Assembly (NCBI RefSeq): GCF_002224365.1
Contig: NZ_CP022437.1
Coordinates: 1,612,001-1,676,000, forward strand
Direction of reading: 5' to 3'
From: Virgibacillus necropolis
Lineage (GTDB): Bacteria; Bacillota; Bacilli; Bacillales; Amphibacillaceae
Length of the DNA: 64,000 nucleotides
Under the pieces are notes generated by a model that was not told the DNA's origin, searched no databases, and saw only the letters and a program-made list of their open reading frames with translations. The position numbers were made by a program, and so were the translations under genes. Every line of letters starts with the position of its first letter. Position 1 is the first letter of the stretch. Of this stretch, positions 8,514 to 16,692 are shown one piece after another.

Positions 8514-8630
8514 ATGAGTGGCAGTGCAATTTTTATTATGATCTTAGGTATGGTTATTATCTGGGGAGGACTTGCGGCGAGTATTACGAATGCCGTTAAA
8601 AAGTCTAGAAAAGCTAAATCAAATAATTAA
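8514..8630 (+). CDS. Small subunit of the NSS transporter (MetS-like)
   Basis: This is a 38-residue single-span membrane peptide, MSGSAIFIMILGMVIIWGGL followed by a short basic tail ending SRKAKSNN. It matches the small-subunit family that accompanies some NSS transporters; in Corynebacterium the MetS subunit is needed for transport by MetP. GGAGG at 8501-8505, inside the end of the transporter gene, is its ribosome site. The 1-bp gap to the upstream stop implies co-translation. A terminator follows immediately. Confidence 0.85.
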   Translation: MSGSAIFIMILGMVIIWGGLAASITNAVKKSRKAKSNN

Positions 8631-8631
8631 T

Positions 8632-8669
8632 AAAAAGCCATTGTGATTTTAAACGTCACAATGGCTTTT
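8632..8669. terminator. Bidirectional terminator between the NSS unit and lytH
   Basis: AAAAGCCATTGTGA pairs with TCACAATGGCTTTT around a 9-nt loop. A and T runs on both sides allow termination from either strand. Confidence 0.85.
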
Positions 8670-8670
8670 C

Positions 8671-9633
8671 CTATTCTTTCCCCATTCGTTCCCACTTTTT
8701 TAAATAAGGATATGGGTCAAACGACCATTCACTATATCCGTTATCTTTGTACATTCCATAATGTAAATGTGGCGGGAACTTTCCTGATGTTCCAGGAGGT
8801 CCATAGCCGGTTGAGCCGACATAACCTATCACATCACCCGGCTTAACAATTTGTCCAACTTTTATATCATCCTTATATTTACTTAAATGAGCATAATAAT
8901 GATAAATGTTGTGAACATCTCTCAGTCCAATTCGCCATCCACCAAACAAATTCCATCCAATCAGTTCAACTACACCATAAGTTGTTGATCTGACTGGTGT
9001 ACCATAGTCTGCAAAAATATCTGTTCCTTCATGAATTCGAAGACCACCGAATCCTCGTCTGTTTCCCCAAGTATTGTTGTAGCTATAATTGTAGTTCGAG
9101 GGCAAAGGAAAGACGCGATCGGTTAGTTCAATTCCATTAAATTTTTTAAAAACACGGGCTGTATTCATAATTGATTGTACATTCAAATCGCGCTGGTAGT
9201 GGTTCCATAGAGCGATTTTAATATCCTCTTTAGAATAGCCGTATTGCTGCAAATATCTTCCCATTGTATATAAAACATCTTCTGGATTATTGGGATCTGC
9301 TTTATTATCACCATCACCATCTTTACCAATACCATGAAAAAGTGTGATCACCATTTCATTTTTGTTTTTTGCATTACCCATACCGAACCACTCAATAGGT
9401 TCAAAAGAAATGGATATAACTTGGTCAGATGGTACATCCTTTTGAATATTTCGTTCGTATTGATCAATTGCTGCAAAATAATACCACGGGATTAAGGTTA
9501 AGGCTTCCGTTTTCTTATATAGTTCCATACGTTGTTCATAAATATCTTCTTCTTCTTTTGCATGGATGGCATCCGTGCTTACTTGAATAAAGAGAAAAAT
9601 GAGTAAAGCACAGATTAAACGATAAATTTTCAT
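8671..9633 (-). CDS. lytH: LytH/YunA-like M23 peptidase, spore cortex maturation
   Basis: This 320-residue exported protein has an N-terminal signal segment (residues 1-26) and a C-terminal M23 (LytM) zinc peptidase domain. Metal-binding motifs are HEGTDI (HxxxD), HYYAHL and the final HLH of PPHLHYG. In B. subtilis LytH is an L-Ala-D-Glu peptidase made in the mother cell that trims spore peptidoglycan side chains to single alanines. The length is close to that homologue (326 residues). A central segment with GKDGDGDNKADPNNPED resembles a calcium-binding loop. It is followed on the same strand by no other gene and is likely co-expressed with or next to yutC upstream. Confidence 0.88.
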   Translation of the reverse strand: MKIYRLICALLIFLFIQVSTDAIHAKEEEDIYEQRMELYKKTEALTLIPWYYFAAIDQYERNIQKDVPSDQVISISFEPIEWFGMGNAKNKNEMVITLFHGIGKDGDGDNKADPNNPEDVLYTMGRYLQQYGYSKEDIKIALWNHYQRDLNVQSIMNTARVFKKFNGIELTDRVFPLPSNYNYSYNNTWGNRRGFGGLRIHEGTDIFADYGTPVRSTTYGVVELIGWNLFGGWRIGLRDVHNIYHYYAHLSKYKDDIKVGQIVKPGDVIGYVGSTGYGPPGTSGKFPPHLHYGMYKDNGYSEWSFDPYPYLKKWERMGKE

Positions 9634-9648
9634 AGCTTCATCACCTTG

Positions 9649-10221
9649 TTAGTTATTTTCATTCTCGATTCCTTGAGGTGATTTCTTCATTTCTTTAATA
9701 ATGGATGTAATAGTATTCCTGTAATTTCCCTGCTGTGTATTACTATTGTGTAGACTTTGAATATCAGGAATTAAACTTCTATCATCCGAAACAAATACTT
9801 GAAAGTAGCGAGGCATAACAGAAAGTGCCGATTTCTTAGCAATATCTGCAGCTGTATCGTCATCAAGCCCATCGTTCTTACCATAGGCAATTAATACCTC
9901 TTTATCTGTAACTAATGTAGCTACTTCATCAAACCCCTCATTACGTAAAATAATACGTGAAATCATATCTGCTACCCTGTGCCGATCCATTGTAACTCCA
10001 TGATTGTTTTCGTTATTGTTGTTTAAATTTAGTTGATCTCTTGTGTAATGTACATAGCCAAGTCGGTTTTCCTCTTCTTGAGAAGCAGGAGTTTCGTCAT
10101 TTCTTGCTGGGTCTAATTCATTTCTAATTTGTTCCTGCTCGTCAGCTTCCTGATTGGCAGTACCACACGCTGAAATGAACAATGTACATAATAAAAGAAC
10201 GAATGCAAATTTTTTATACAT
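9649..10221 (-). CDS. yutC: YhcN/YlaJ-family sporulation lipoprotein YutC
   Basis: This 190-residue lipoprotein has a basic start, a hydrophobic segment and the lipobox LFISAC with Cys 19. The mature part opens with an acidic Gln/Glu-rich linker and continues with the YhcN/YlaJ domain (DRHRVADMISRIIL, VLIAYG, FVSDDRSLIPDI). Such lipoproteins are made in the forespore and help spore formation or germination; exact roles are unclear. It lies 15 bp upstream of lytH on the same strand, so the two may share a transcript. Confidence 0.85.
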   Translation of the reverse strand: MYKKFAFVLLLCTLFISACGTANQEADEQEQIRNELDPARNDETPASQEEENRLGYVHYTRDQLNLNNNNENNHGVTMDRHRVADMISRIILRNEGFDEVATLVTDKEVLIAYGKNDGLDDDTAADIAKKSALSVMPRYFQVFVSDDRSLIPDIQSLHNSNTQQGNYRNTITSIIKEMKKSPQGIENENN

Positions 10222-10429
10222 AAATTTTCCCGCCTTTTGTCTAGCTCTAGTGTCATTCTGTTTAAAATGGCACTTCTGCTTTCTTTGGTATTTATGGAGT
10301 TATTTTGCTACATGAACCAAATTTCATTCGCATAAATTGAGAATAACCACATGTAAATTAAGGATAATATCTGGTTGAACGGGAGAACTTTATGGTAAAC
10401 TATAGTCAGTTTAAAAGGGGTGAAGCTCG

Positions 10430-10705
10430 GTGATCGAATTACATGGAAAAACGTATGAAATTATGGAAAATATAAAGGATGGCTATGACGCAGAACGATT
10501 AACTGAAAGGTTTTCAGATATATTAACGAAATACGATTTTATTGTTGGTGACTGGGGATATGATCAGCTACGATTACGTGGGTTCTATGATGACCAAAAT
10601 ACAAAAGCTGCATTTGATTCAAAAATAAGCACATTAGAGGATTACCTGTATGAGTATTGTAATTTTGGATGCGCTTATTTCGTACTGAAAAAAATAGACA
10701 AGTAA
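10430..10705 (+). CDS. yutD: YutD family protein (DUF1027)
   Basis: This 91-residue protein of the YutD family is soluble and of unknown function. Family marks are YDAERLTERFSDILTKYD, GDWGYDQLRLRGFY and the C-terminal YCNFGCAYFVLKK. The GTG start at 10430 is supported by AAAGGGGTG at 10413-10421. It is transcribed away from yutC and ends at a strong hairpin. Confidence 0.85.
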   Translation: MIELHGKTYEIMENIKDGYDAERLTERFSDILTKYDFIVGDWGYDQLRLRGFYDDQNTKAAFDSKISTLEDYLYEYCNFGCAYFVLKKIDK

Positions 10706-10740
10706 GAGCAGTAGTCCCTTATTAGGAACTACTGCTCTTC
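10705..10740. terminator. Bidirectional terminator overlapping a stop codon
   Basis: AAGAGCAGTAGTCC pairs with GGAACTACTGCTCTT. It ends yutD, and the minus-strand stop codon of the convergent 93-residue gene lies inside the right arm. Confidence 0.75.
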
Positions 10741-11010
10741 TTCTGGAAGAACCTCTCCCTCTTCATCATGAATCGGATGTGACCCCGCGGCTTGTCTTGG
10801 TAAATCTTCATGTTGCTCCTTATCTGGAAAAACGAATGCACTTTGGCGTCGTTGACCTTCTTCCCAAGGTGTTGATTTACTTTCAACAGGCTCATCATCA
10901 TTAATAGATGAACCAAACGGACCTTCTGGAAATTCTTCAGGTATTAATTCATTTTGTTGCTTCTTGGCATTATCGACATCGGAGTAGTTTCTTTTCTTCT
11001 TTTTTGGCAT
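10729..11010 (-). CDS. Small acidic conserved Bacillaceae protein
   Basis: This 93-residue hydrophilic protein has a basic N-terminus (MPKKKKRNYSD) and the stretches IPEEFPEGPFGS, QSAFVFPD, EDLPRQAAGSHPIHDEE and an acidic tail. I recognise the PEGPFGS plus DLPRQxxGxHPxHD pattern from unnamed Bacillus proteins of similar size, but know no function. ATG 11010 is preceded on its strand by AAAGGGTG about 7 nt away, which favours it over a GTG at 11019. Confidence 0.7.
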   Translation of the reverse strand: MPKKKKRNYSDVDNAKKQQNELIPEEFPEGPFGSSINDDEPVESKSTPWEEGQRRQSAFVFPDKEQHEDLPRQAAGSHPIHDEEGEVLPEEEQ

Positions 11011-11083
11011 ACAAAACACCCTTTCAATCTTTAGGTTTTGTTAGAAAGGGTTTATTTATTCTTTTGTTTAAAACTTATAATAT

Positions 11084-11297
11084 GTGTTCAAAAAGTCGGC
11101 AAAATAGAAACAAGAAGTTCAAGGCGCGAAGATTTTGAGGACCGGACTTGTACAGGATGTACTGACTTCTATGTTGCCCACAGGACGTGGGCGGTCTTAG
11201 TAGAAGTTCCTTCCCCCCAAATACGTGAGGACCAGAAAAACTACGCAACGAAGAAATTCGCCGTTTATCATTTGATGACTTTTTGAACAACCTCTTA
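11084..11297 (-). repeat. MITE-like element, copy 2 (long form)
   Basis: This copy is in the opposite orientation to copy 1. It begins GTGTTCAAAAAGTCGGCAAA and ends with the complement of the TCACCAAATGATAAACGGCG end. At 214 bp it is about 60 bp longer than the standard form; the extra sequence lies in the centre (11145-11215) and contains ACAGGACGTGGGCGGTCTTA. Open frames across it are not genes. Confidence 0.75.
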
Positions 11298-11335
11298 TAG
11301 ATTTCTTTCATGATGGTTAGCTGCCGAATAGTGAG

Positions 11336-11602
11336 CTACAAAATCTCTCCAAGAAATTCTCTCAATTCATCCCCTTCCATTTCAGTAACATGGAAAGAAT
11401 GTTCAATTTCGCCTTCCTTTGAGAAATCTTCCTTACTTATAGCTGCAAAGCGATTATTTCGTAGGTCTATTATTATTTTTTTGTTAGGTTCCTGGCCATC
11501 CATTATGGCAAAATCATATCGATGGAAGTTCCCCATGAAACTAATATACCGAACCTCTTTTTCAACTGTTTCATCTAATAAAACTTTAAATTTATTTGTC
11601 AT
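11336..11602 (-). CDS. SAV0927/DUF3055 family protein
   Basis: This 88-residue soluble protein resembles the DUF3055 (SAV0927) family. Family-like blocks are RYISFMGNFHRYDFAIM, KKIIIDLRNNRFAAI and EHSFHVTEMEGDELREFL. The function is unknown. ATG 11602 has an AAGGAGG site 6 nt before it. An upstream in-frame start at 11620 would place the ribosome site inside the gene and is rejected. Confidence 0.75.
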   Translation of the reverse strand: MTNKFKVLLDETVEKEVRYISFMGNFHRYDFAIMDGQEPNKKIIIDLRNNRFAAISKEDFSKEGEIEHSFHVTEMEGDELREFLGEIL

Positions 11603-11709
11603 AATATTCCTCCTTGACACTTATGATTTACCCTACTATACCACGTTTTGTTTAAGCCTTCATTGATTATGTGGTATATTTGAAGTAACCAGAAGATGGA
11701 GGTATTTGA

Positions 11710-12147
11710 ATGTATTTTGTTGATCGAAAAAAAATAGAAGAAACACTTAAATATATGGATGGCCTGCTACAGGAACTTGGGAAACAGTCGTTTGAATCGT
11801 TTAGAGATAAATTATTGCTTGAGAGAGTTACACAAATGGTCATTGAATCTATTTTAGATGTAGGGAATATGATGATTGATGGGTTTATCATGCGTGATCC
11901 TGGAAGTTATGAGGATATTATTGATATCTTAGTGGATGAAAAAGTCCTTCCGTCAGAACAACAGGAAGGGTATAAGGCAGTCGTAAAGCTGCGCACGATG
12001 ATTGTTAAAGAATATTTAGACATTGACCATCGAAAAGTCTTGACTACTTTAAATGAGAATAAACAAGCACTAGGATCATTTAGCAAAAGGATTCACACCT
12101 ATTTGGAAAATGAGCTTGGTGTTGCCAATGCATTTTCGAATGAATGA
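11710..12147 (+). CDS. yutE: YutE, HepT-like DUF86 protein with altered active site
   Basis: This 145-residue all-helical protein belongs to the HepT/DUF86 branch of HEPN proteins, with the mark GNMMIDGFIMRDPGSYEDII. Active HepT RNases carry an RX4HXY motif. Here the aligned segment reads RTMIVKEY, with lysine in place of the histidine, so RNase activity is unlikely. No MntA-type antitoxin gene is next to it. The start at 11710 has a GGAGG site. yutF starts 17 bp after the stop, as in B. subtilis. Confidence 0.85.
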   Translation: MYFVDRKKIEETLKYMDGLLQELGKQSFESFRDKLLLERVTQMVIESILDVGNMMIDGFIMRDPGSYEDIIDILVDEKVLPSEQQEGYKAVVKLRTMIVKEYLDIDHRKVLTTLNENKQALGSFSKRIHTYLENELGVANAFSNE

Positions 12148-12164
12148 AATGAGGGTTTTTGAAC

Positions 12165-12929
12165 ATGAAGGAATATCAAGGCTATCTAGTTGATTTAGAT
12201 GGAACGATGTATAAAGGTAATGAACGGATTTACGCTGCTAAGGAATTTGTGGAATTTTTAAAAGGAAAAGGTCTTCCGCATTTATTCCTTACCAACAATT
12301 CATCAAGAACACAGTTAGAAATTGCGAAAAAGCTAAATGATATGGATATTCCCGCAACAGAAAATCATGTGTTTACATCTAGTATGGCTACGGCTAGTTA
12401 TATTGCGAATCTGAATAAGGATGGCCGTGTTTATGTGATTGGCGAAAGAGGGCTGCATGAAGCACTTCGAGATAAAGGGTTAGTTATAACAGATGAGAAT
12501 CCAGATTTTGTGGTAGTTGGAATTGACCGTGAAATTACATACGAAAAATTAGCCAAGGCATGTTTATTTGTACGAAATGGTGCTGTGTTTGTTTCAACGA
12601 ATAGTGATAAAGCTATTCCAACGGAGCGGGGGTTGGTTCCTGGGAATGGTGCACTTACCTCTGTAATCACTGTTAGTACGGGCGTAGATCCAGTATTCAT
12701 TGGAAAGCCAGAGTCTATTATCATGGAGCAAGCACTAAAGAAACTTGGGTTATCGCATGATGCAACGCTAATGGTTGGTGACAATTATTATACCGATATT
12801 ACAGCAGGAATTCGGGCAGGGATAGACACACTTATGGTTTTTACAGGTGTAACCCCATTTGAAGATTTTCTTACATTACCAAAAAAGCCAACTTATCATA
12901 TACAAAGTTTAAGTGAATGGATTGAATGA
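12165..12929 (+). CDS. yutF: HAD-family phosphatase YutF
   Basis: This 254-residue protein is a HAD-superfamily phosphatase of the NagD-like group. Motif I is VDLDGTMYKG (nucleophile Asp in DxDGT), motif II FLTNNSSRT, the cap follows, and motif IV is MVGDNYYTDI. Related enzymes hydrolyse small phosphate esters such as nucleotides or sugar phosphates; the substrate of YutF is not fixed by the sequence. ATG 12165 has a GAGGG site; a TTG at 12159 is an alternative. It follows yutE closely and is probably co-transcribed. Confidence 0.88.
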   Translation: MKEYQGYLVDLDGTMYKGNERIYAAKEFVEFLKGKGLPHLFLTNNSSRTQLEIAKKLNDMDIPATENHVFTSSMATASYIANLNKDGRVYVIGERGLHEALRDKGLVITDENPDFVVVGIDREITYEKLAKACLFVRNGAVFVSTNSDKAIPTERGLVPGNGALTSVITVSTGVDPVFIGKPESIIMEQALKKLGLSHDATLMVGDNYYTDITAGIRAGIDTLMVFTGVTPFEDFLTLPKKPTYHIQSLSEWIE

Positions 12930-12974
12930 AAAAAGCTGTCTAATCGAGGCAAAACTCGTATTAGACAGCTTTCC
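12930..12974. terminator. Bidirectional terminator between yutF and pgpA
   Basis: AAAGCTGTCTAATCGAG pairs with CTCGTATTAGACAGCTTT, with A and T runs outside. It separates two convergent genes. Confidence 0.85.
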
Positions 12975-12978
12975 TGTA

Positions 12979-13491
12979 TTAGTCATCCAATTTTACTTCG
13001 TCACGTCCTCCATGTGCAAGTCTGCTTGAGGCAGCTGCTGCGATTGCTCCGACAATGTCATCTAAGAACGTGTGACATTCGCCAGTTGATTTATCGTTTA
13101 ACCGTTCAAGGATTCCTGGCTTTTGTTTATCAATATAGCCATAATTGGTAAATCCAATTGACCCATAAACGTTTACAATGGAAAGGGCAATTATTTCATC
13201 CACACCATATAAACTTTCATCTGTTTCAATCGTCTGTTGAAGCGGGAATTCCAATTGCTTTTGTTCAGCAAGCTTATCTAGCTGAATACCAGTTAAAATT
13301 GCATTCTGAACTTCACGTTTTGTTAAAACGCGATCCACGTTGTGACGACAATCTTCCATACTAAGATCGTCATGATATTTTGCTTGTAAATAATAAACTA
13401 ACTCCGCGATATCATCTAACGTAACGCCGCGCTCTGTTAACCATTCACGTGCTTTTAACTCTAATTGACTTTGTTTCATATTTTTATCCAT
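12979..13491 (-). CDS. yutG: YutG, phosphatidylglycerophosphatase A-like protein
   Basis: This 170-residue protein matches the short YutG branch of the PgpA family. PgpA hydrolyses phosphatidylglycerophosphate to phosphatidylglycerol in some bacteria, but the Bacillus proteins are soluble-looking and their role is not certain. Marks are LDDIAELVYYLQ, a paired SMEDCRHNVDRVL and LDDIVGAIAAAASSRLAHG at the end. ATG 13491 follows AGGTGA; a GTG at 13500 and an ATG at 13479 are alternatives. Confidence 0.8.
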   Translation of the reverse strand: MDKNMKQSQLELKAREWLTERGVTLDDIAELVYYLQAKYHDDLSMEDCRHNVDRVLTKREVQNAILTGIQLDKLAEQKQLEFPLQQTIETDESLYGVDEIIALSIVNVYGSIGFTNYGYIDKQKPGILERLNDKSTGECHTFLDDIVGAIAAAASSRLAHGGRDEVKLDD

Positions 13492-13568
13492 TAAAATCAC
13501 CTATTCTTACGTATTTTTATCCATTTGTTATACATACACTTATTGTAGATGTGTAAGGGGGGAAATAT

Positions 13569-14543
13569 GTGAAAAATTTACTTGCTACCTATTATGGTAT
13601 CCAAACAGAAGGAACCTGTTTCCTAGATGGGGCGGAAGGATTTATAGGAAACGAATATATTTATTTTATCATTCCTGCTGAAAACAAGGAAGCTATTCAT
13701 ATAGAGCAGCTAGCTTTAGCCTATTACCTTTTTGAGAATGGTGTGAACAATGTAGCTGTGCCAGTTGAAAATGTAAACGGAGAATGGACTACATTGTTTA
13801 TGGGAGATGAATATACAGTAGTGAAAATGCGTCCTTTAGACAGGAATCTGAAGCTGTCACACGGAAAATTATTGGCTCATTTACATCGTGTGGGGGCAGG
13901 TTATCCATTTGAACCACAAGACTTCTCAAGCTACGGTCAATGGAAACAATTATGGATTAACAAGTTGACAGCATTTGAACAAAAAATGGAGCAGGATGAT
14001 ACGTTATATAAATCACCCTATCACCGTAAACTTTCAGATTTATTCCCATATATCATTGGCATAAGTGAAAATGCAATTCAATATTTGCAGGAGACTGAAT
14101 TTGATAATCGCTTCCATGAAAGTGATAAAGGGACAATTGCATATAAACGATACACGAATCAATGTAATCGAGATGTGATCTGGCATGGGGATTTTATATA
14201 CGATCATCCAGTACGCGATTTAGCCGAACACATTAGATATTGTATTTTGTATCAAAATGAAAAAGGTGTAGAAAATGTAATTGAATTTTTGCAAGATTAC
14301 CAAAAGGAACGATCACTTTCGATTTTTAGTTGGCGGTTATTGTATGCGCGTCTCCTTTATCCTGTTCATTTTTTCGATCTAATGGAAAAAGGTTTCACTT
14401 CAACCTCTTATGATTCTTTATTATCAAGTTTGACCGATTTGCAACTTAAACAAATTCGGTATGAAAAATTCATGGGAGATTTTTTTCAAACAGTTGGGAT
14501 AGAGCATGATGAATGGAAAATACCTGTCGTTGATTGGTTATAA
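13569..14543 (+). CDS. yutH: Spore coat-associated protein YutH (CotS-like kinase fold)
   Basis: This 324-residue protein is YutH, a spore coat-associated protein related to CotS and the bacterial aminoglycoside phosphotransferase fold. The N-terminal half holds the nucleotide-site-like region (AYYLFENGVNNVAVPVE, TVVKMRPL), then HGKLLAHLHRVG and, in the C-terminal half, VIWHGDFIYDHPVRDLAEHI, where the usual catalytic HGD is kept in HGDF. GTG 13569 follows AAGGGGGG. Its expression is expected in the mother cell during sporulation, from family knowledge. Confidence 0.85.
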   Translation: MKNLLATYYGIQTEGTCFLDGAEGFIGNEYIYFIIPAENKEAIHIEQLALAYYLFENGVNNVAVPVENVNGEWTTLFMGDEYTVVKMRPLDRNLKLSHGKLLAHLHRVGAGYPFEPQDFSSYGQWKQLWINKLTAFEQKMEQDDTLYKSPYHRKLSDLFPYIIGISENAIQYLQETEFDNRFHESDKGTIAYKRYTNQCNRDVIWHGDFIYDHPVRDLAEHIRYCILYQNEKGVENVIEFLQDYQKERSLSIFSWRLLYARLLYPVHFFDLMEKGFTSTSYDSLLSSLTDLQLKQIRYEKFMGDFFQTVGIEHDEWKIPVVDWL

Positions 14544-14552
14544 AATAAGGTT

Positions 14553-14768
14553 CTTTTAGTAAAGATTGTTGTTTTAGGTTATATAATGCCGCAGTGGAAA
14601 TATACTCGCTTTCCGCGGGGAAGCCGCAAGCCTCCTCAGCTCGTTCCTCGCTTCCGGGGTCTTGCGTAGCTTTCTCTTCCCGCGAGTCTCGCATATTTCC
14701 ACTGCTGATGTGCATTTAGTTCCTATACAGCAATACTTTTTTAATTAATAACAACAATCTTTTAGAAA
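14553..14768. repeat. Nested palindromic repeat, site 1
   Basis: An outer inverted repeat (TTTTAGTAAAGATTGTTGTT against AACAACAATCTTTTAGAAAA) encloses a perfect inner one (GCAGTGGAAATAT at 14591 against ATATTTCCACTGC ending at 14705). The GC-rich core contains CGCTTTCCGCGGGG, GCCTCCTCAGC, GGGGTCTTGCG and CCCGCGAGTC. Cores of the same type, with other arms, lie near 28650, 45890 and 46090. It is an intergenic element without a gene. Confidence 0.75.
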
Positions 14769-14782
14769 ACAGACTAAAATAA

Positions 14783-14808
14783 AAAGGCAAACTACATTGT
14801 TTGCCTTT
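14783..14808 (-). terminator. Terminator of the Nfu gene
   Basis: AAAGGCAAAC pairs with GTTTGCCTTT around TACATT. The T-run is on the minus strand. Confidence 0.8.
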
Positions 14809-14821
14809 AATCTATGTGATA

Positions 14822-15046
14822 TTAAAATACTTGTTCGATTTCTCTAACTCCAGGAACTTCAGCGATTAACGCACGTTCGATTCCAGCTTTTAACGTGATG
14901 GTAGAACTAGGACAGTTCCCACATGCACCCATGAGACGGAGAAGCACAATGCCATTCTCATCAACATCTATTAACTCCACATCTCCACCGTCACGTAGTA
15001 AAAATGGGCGTAATTTATTTAAGACTTCTTGCACTTGTTCTTGCAT
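14822..15046 (-). CDS. yutI: NifU-like iron-sulfur carrier YutI (Nfu)
   Basis: This 74-residue protein is a single NifU C-terminal (Nfu) domain. It carries assembled Fe-S clusters to apo-proteins. The cluster ligands are the two cysteines of [10 protein letters not shown], and the LRDGGDVEL stretch is the family mark. The gene is divergent from yuzD and close to yutM, another Fe-S carrier type gene, as in B. subtilis. Confidence 0.9.
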   Translation of the reverse strand: MQEQVQEVLNKLRPFLLRDGGDVELIDVDENGIVLLRLMGACGNCPSSTITLKAGIERALIAEVPGVREIEQVF

Positions 15047-15199
15047 TATCCATCTACCCCTTTCTATGTACCATTATAAGATGAATGGCGAAAAAAATCT
15101 ATTGTTAAAAAACATTTCTTCATTTGTAGATGCTTTTATTTTATCTTTAATGAAAGATTTTGTAAAATAAAAGTAACTATAATTATGGAGGGCTTTGTC

Positions 15200-15529
15200 A
15201 TGGGGAATGAAAAAGTGGTAATAACCGTCTATGGCGCGGAACAAATATGTGCAAGTTGTGTAGGTGCACCAGGTTCAAAAGATACGTATGAGTGGCTTCA
15301 AGCGGCGGTAGGAAGAAAGTATATAGATGGCGATGTTGACTACACCTATATCAATATCAATGAATCGCAAACGAAAGAAAAACATGCTGAATTTGTTGAA
15401 CGAATTTTTGCTGAGGATTTATTTTACCCAATTATATTTGTAAATGAAGAAATGGTCGCAGAGGGGATTCCCCGCTTAAAAACTATCTACCAAGCATTGG
15501 ATAAACATGAGGTTCCTTTGCAATCCTAA
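15200..15529 (+). CDS. yuzD: YuzD family protein (DUF1462), thioredoxin-like fold
   Basis: This 109-residue protein belongs to the YuzD family. It has a thioredoxin-like layout: a first strand VVITVYGAE, then CASCVGAPGSKDTYEWL with a CxxC pair near the N-terminus, and FYPIIFVNEEMVAEGIPRL near the end. A redox or Fe-S related role is possible, but no function is established. ATG 15200 has GGAGGG 7 nt upstream; an ATG at 15185 lies before that site and is rejected. dapF starts 17 bp downstream. Confidence 0.85.
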   Translation: MGNEKVVITVYGAEQICASCVGAPGSKDTYEWLQAAVGRKYIDGDVDYTYININESQTKEKHAEFVERIFAEDLFYPIIFVNEEMVAEGIPRLKTIYQALDKHEVPLQS

Positions 15530-15546
15530 CGAAATGGGGCTATATC

Positions 15547-16389
15547 ATGAAAATTCCATTCACAAAAATGCATGGACTTGGAAATAATTATATTTATCTG
15601 GATCTTTTTAAGACGGAATATGAAGAAGATATGTTTCCAGTTATTGCGAGGAAAGCATCTGATGTTTATACTGGTATCGGATCAGATGGGCTGATTTTAA
15701 TTCACCCAAGTGAAACGGGCGCGGTAGGAATGCGTATCTTTAATAAAGATGGTTCTGAAGGATGGAACTGTGGAAACGGTCTTCGTTGTGTGGCAAGGTA
15801 TGCGTACGAACGAGGATTGGTCGATAACGTGAAGTTTCAAATTGAAGCAAAATCAGGGTTAGTTCATGCAGAAGTTTTGATTGATGATGGTGTTGTGTCA
15901 ATTAATATGGGAGAGCCAAGACTTGAGCGGGCACTGATCCCTATGATTGGTCCGGCAAAAGATCATGTGATTGCTGAACCGTTTTCAGTTGCAGACGTTG
16001 AATTGGAGTTAACTGCTGTGTCAATGGGAAACCCGCACGCCTTATTTTTTGTCGATAACATAAAAGAGGCATTAATCACTGAGCTAGGGCCATCTATTGA
16101 AAATGATACGCGTTTTCCAGACCGGGTAAATGCTGGATTTGTAGAAGTGCTCTCTCCTACTGAAATGAATTATCGTGTGTGGGAGCGTGGTTCTGGTATT
16201 ACGGAGGCCTGCGGAACAGGTGCCTGTGCCGCAGTTGTTGCAGCTATATTAAATGGACATATGCAAAAGGAAACAGATATTCATGTTCACCTTAGTGGTG
16301 GAGATCTTCTAATAAAATGGGATGGTCAGGGAAACGTTTGGATGACAGGCGAAGCGGAAATTATCGCTGATGGAATACTCTATATATAG
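15547..16389 (+). CDS. dapF: Diaminopimelate epimerase
   Basis: This is a 280-residue DapF. It interconverts LL- and meso-diaminopimelate, the step before lysine and peptidoglycan cross-link synthesis in the cytoplasm. The two catalytic cysteines are Cys 75 (WNCGNGLRC) and Cys 222 (TEACGTGACAA), and the N-terminal MHGLGNNYIYLDL is typical. Length is normal. It follows yuzD by 17 bp, so they are probably co-transcribed, and ends at a MITE copy. Confidence 0.95.
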   Translation: MKIPFTKMHGLGNNYIYLDLFKTEYEEDMFPVIARKASDVYTGIGSDGLILIHPSETGAVGMRIFNKDGSEGWNCGNGLRCVARYAYERGLVDNVKFQIEAKSGLVHAEVLIDDGVVSINMGEPRLERALIPMIGPAKDHVIAEPFSVADVELELTAVSMGNPHALFFVDNIKEALITELGPSIENDTRFPDRVNAGFVEVLSPTEMNYRVWERGSGITEACGTGACAAVVAAILNGHMQKETDIHVHLSGGDLLIKWDGQGNVWMTGEAEIIADGILYI

Positions 16390-16390
16390 T

Positions 16391-16626
16391 GTACGTTCAA
16401 AAGTCGCCGAATCAGAAATAAGGTCGACAAAGAGCGCAACGTCCTCGAAAATAAAAAACAATTTTCTTCGTGCGATGTTTTTTCAGGGGAGCTTTCCTTA
16501 TCCTGTTGCAATGTCGACATTAGCACGTCCCGTACGTAAAGGTCGAGGCACGAGAGTTTTGAGGACCGGAAAAACCGAGTAACGAGGAGATTCGCCATTT
16601 ATATTTGGTGACCTTTTGAATATCCC
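16391..16626. repeat. MITE-like element, copy 3 (divergent)
   Basis: The ends GTTCAAAAGTCGCCGAAT and, on the other strand, ATTCAAAAGGTCACCAAATA match the family, as does AGTTTTGAGGACCGGAAAAA. The 236-bp interior is divergent and contains two GTCGAC/CGACAT segments and CGCAACG/TTGCAAT blocks not in other copies. It fills most of the gap between dapF and yutM. Confidence 0.65.
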
Positions 16627-16692
16627 CATATAGCAATTAGTTGAATAGTGATGACACAGTTTGTATACTTATGATAAAAGGAGGGGCATAAA

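Noticed and set aside
11038-11311. Open frames on both strands across the 11-kb MITE
   Set aside because: Similar frames occur in every copy of the repeat; they are a property of the repeat.
14470-14715. An 81-residue minus-strand gene after yutH
   Set aside because: It covers the palindromic repeat and the 3' end of yutH on the other strand.
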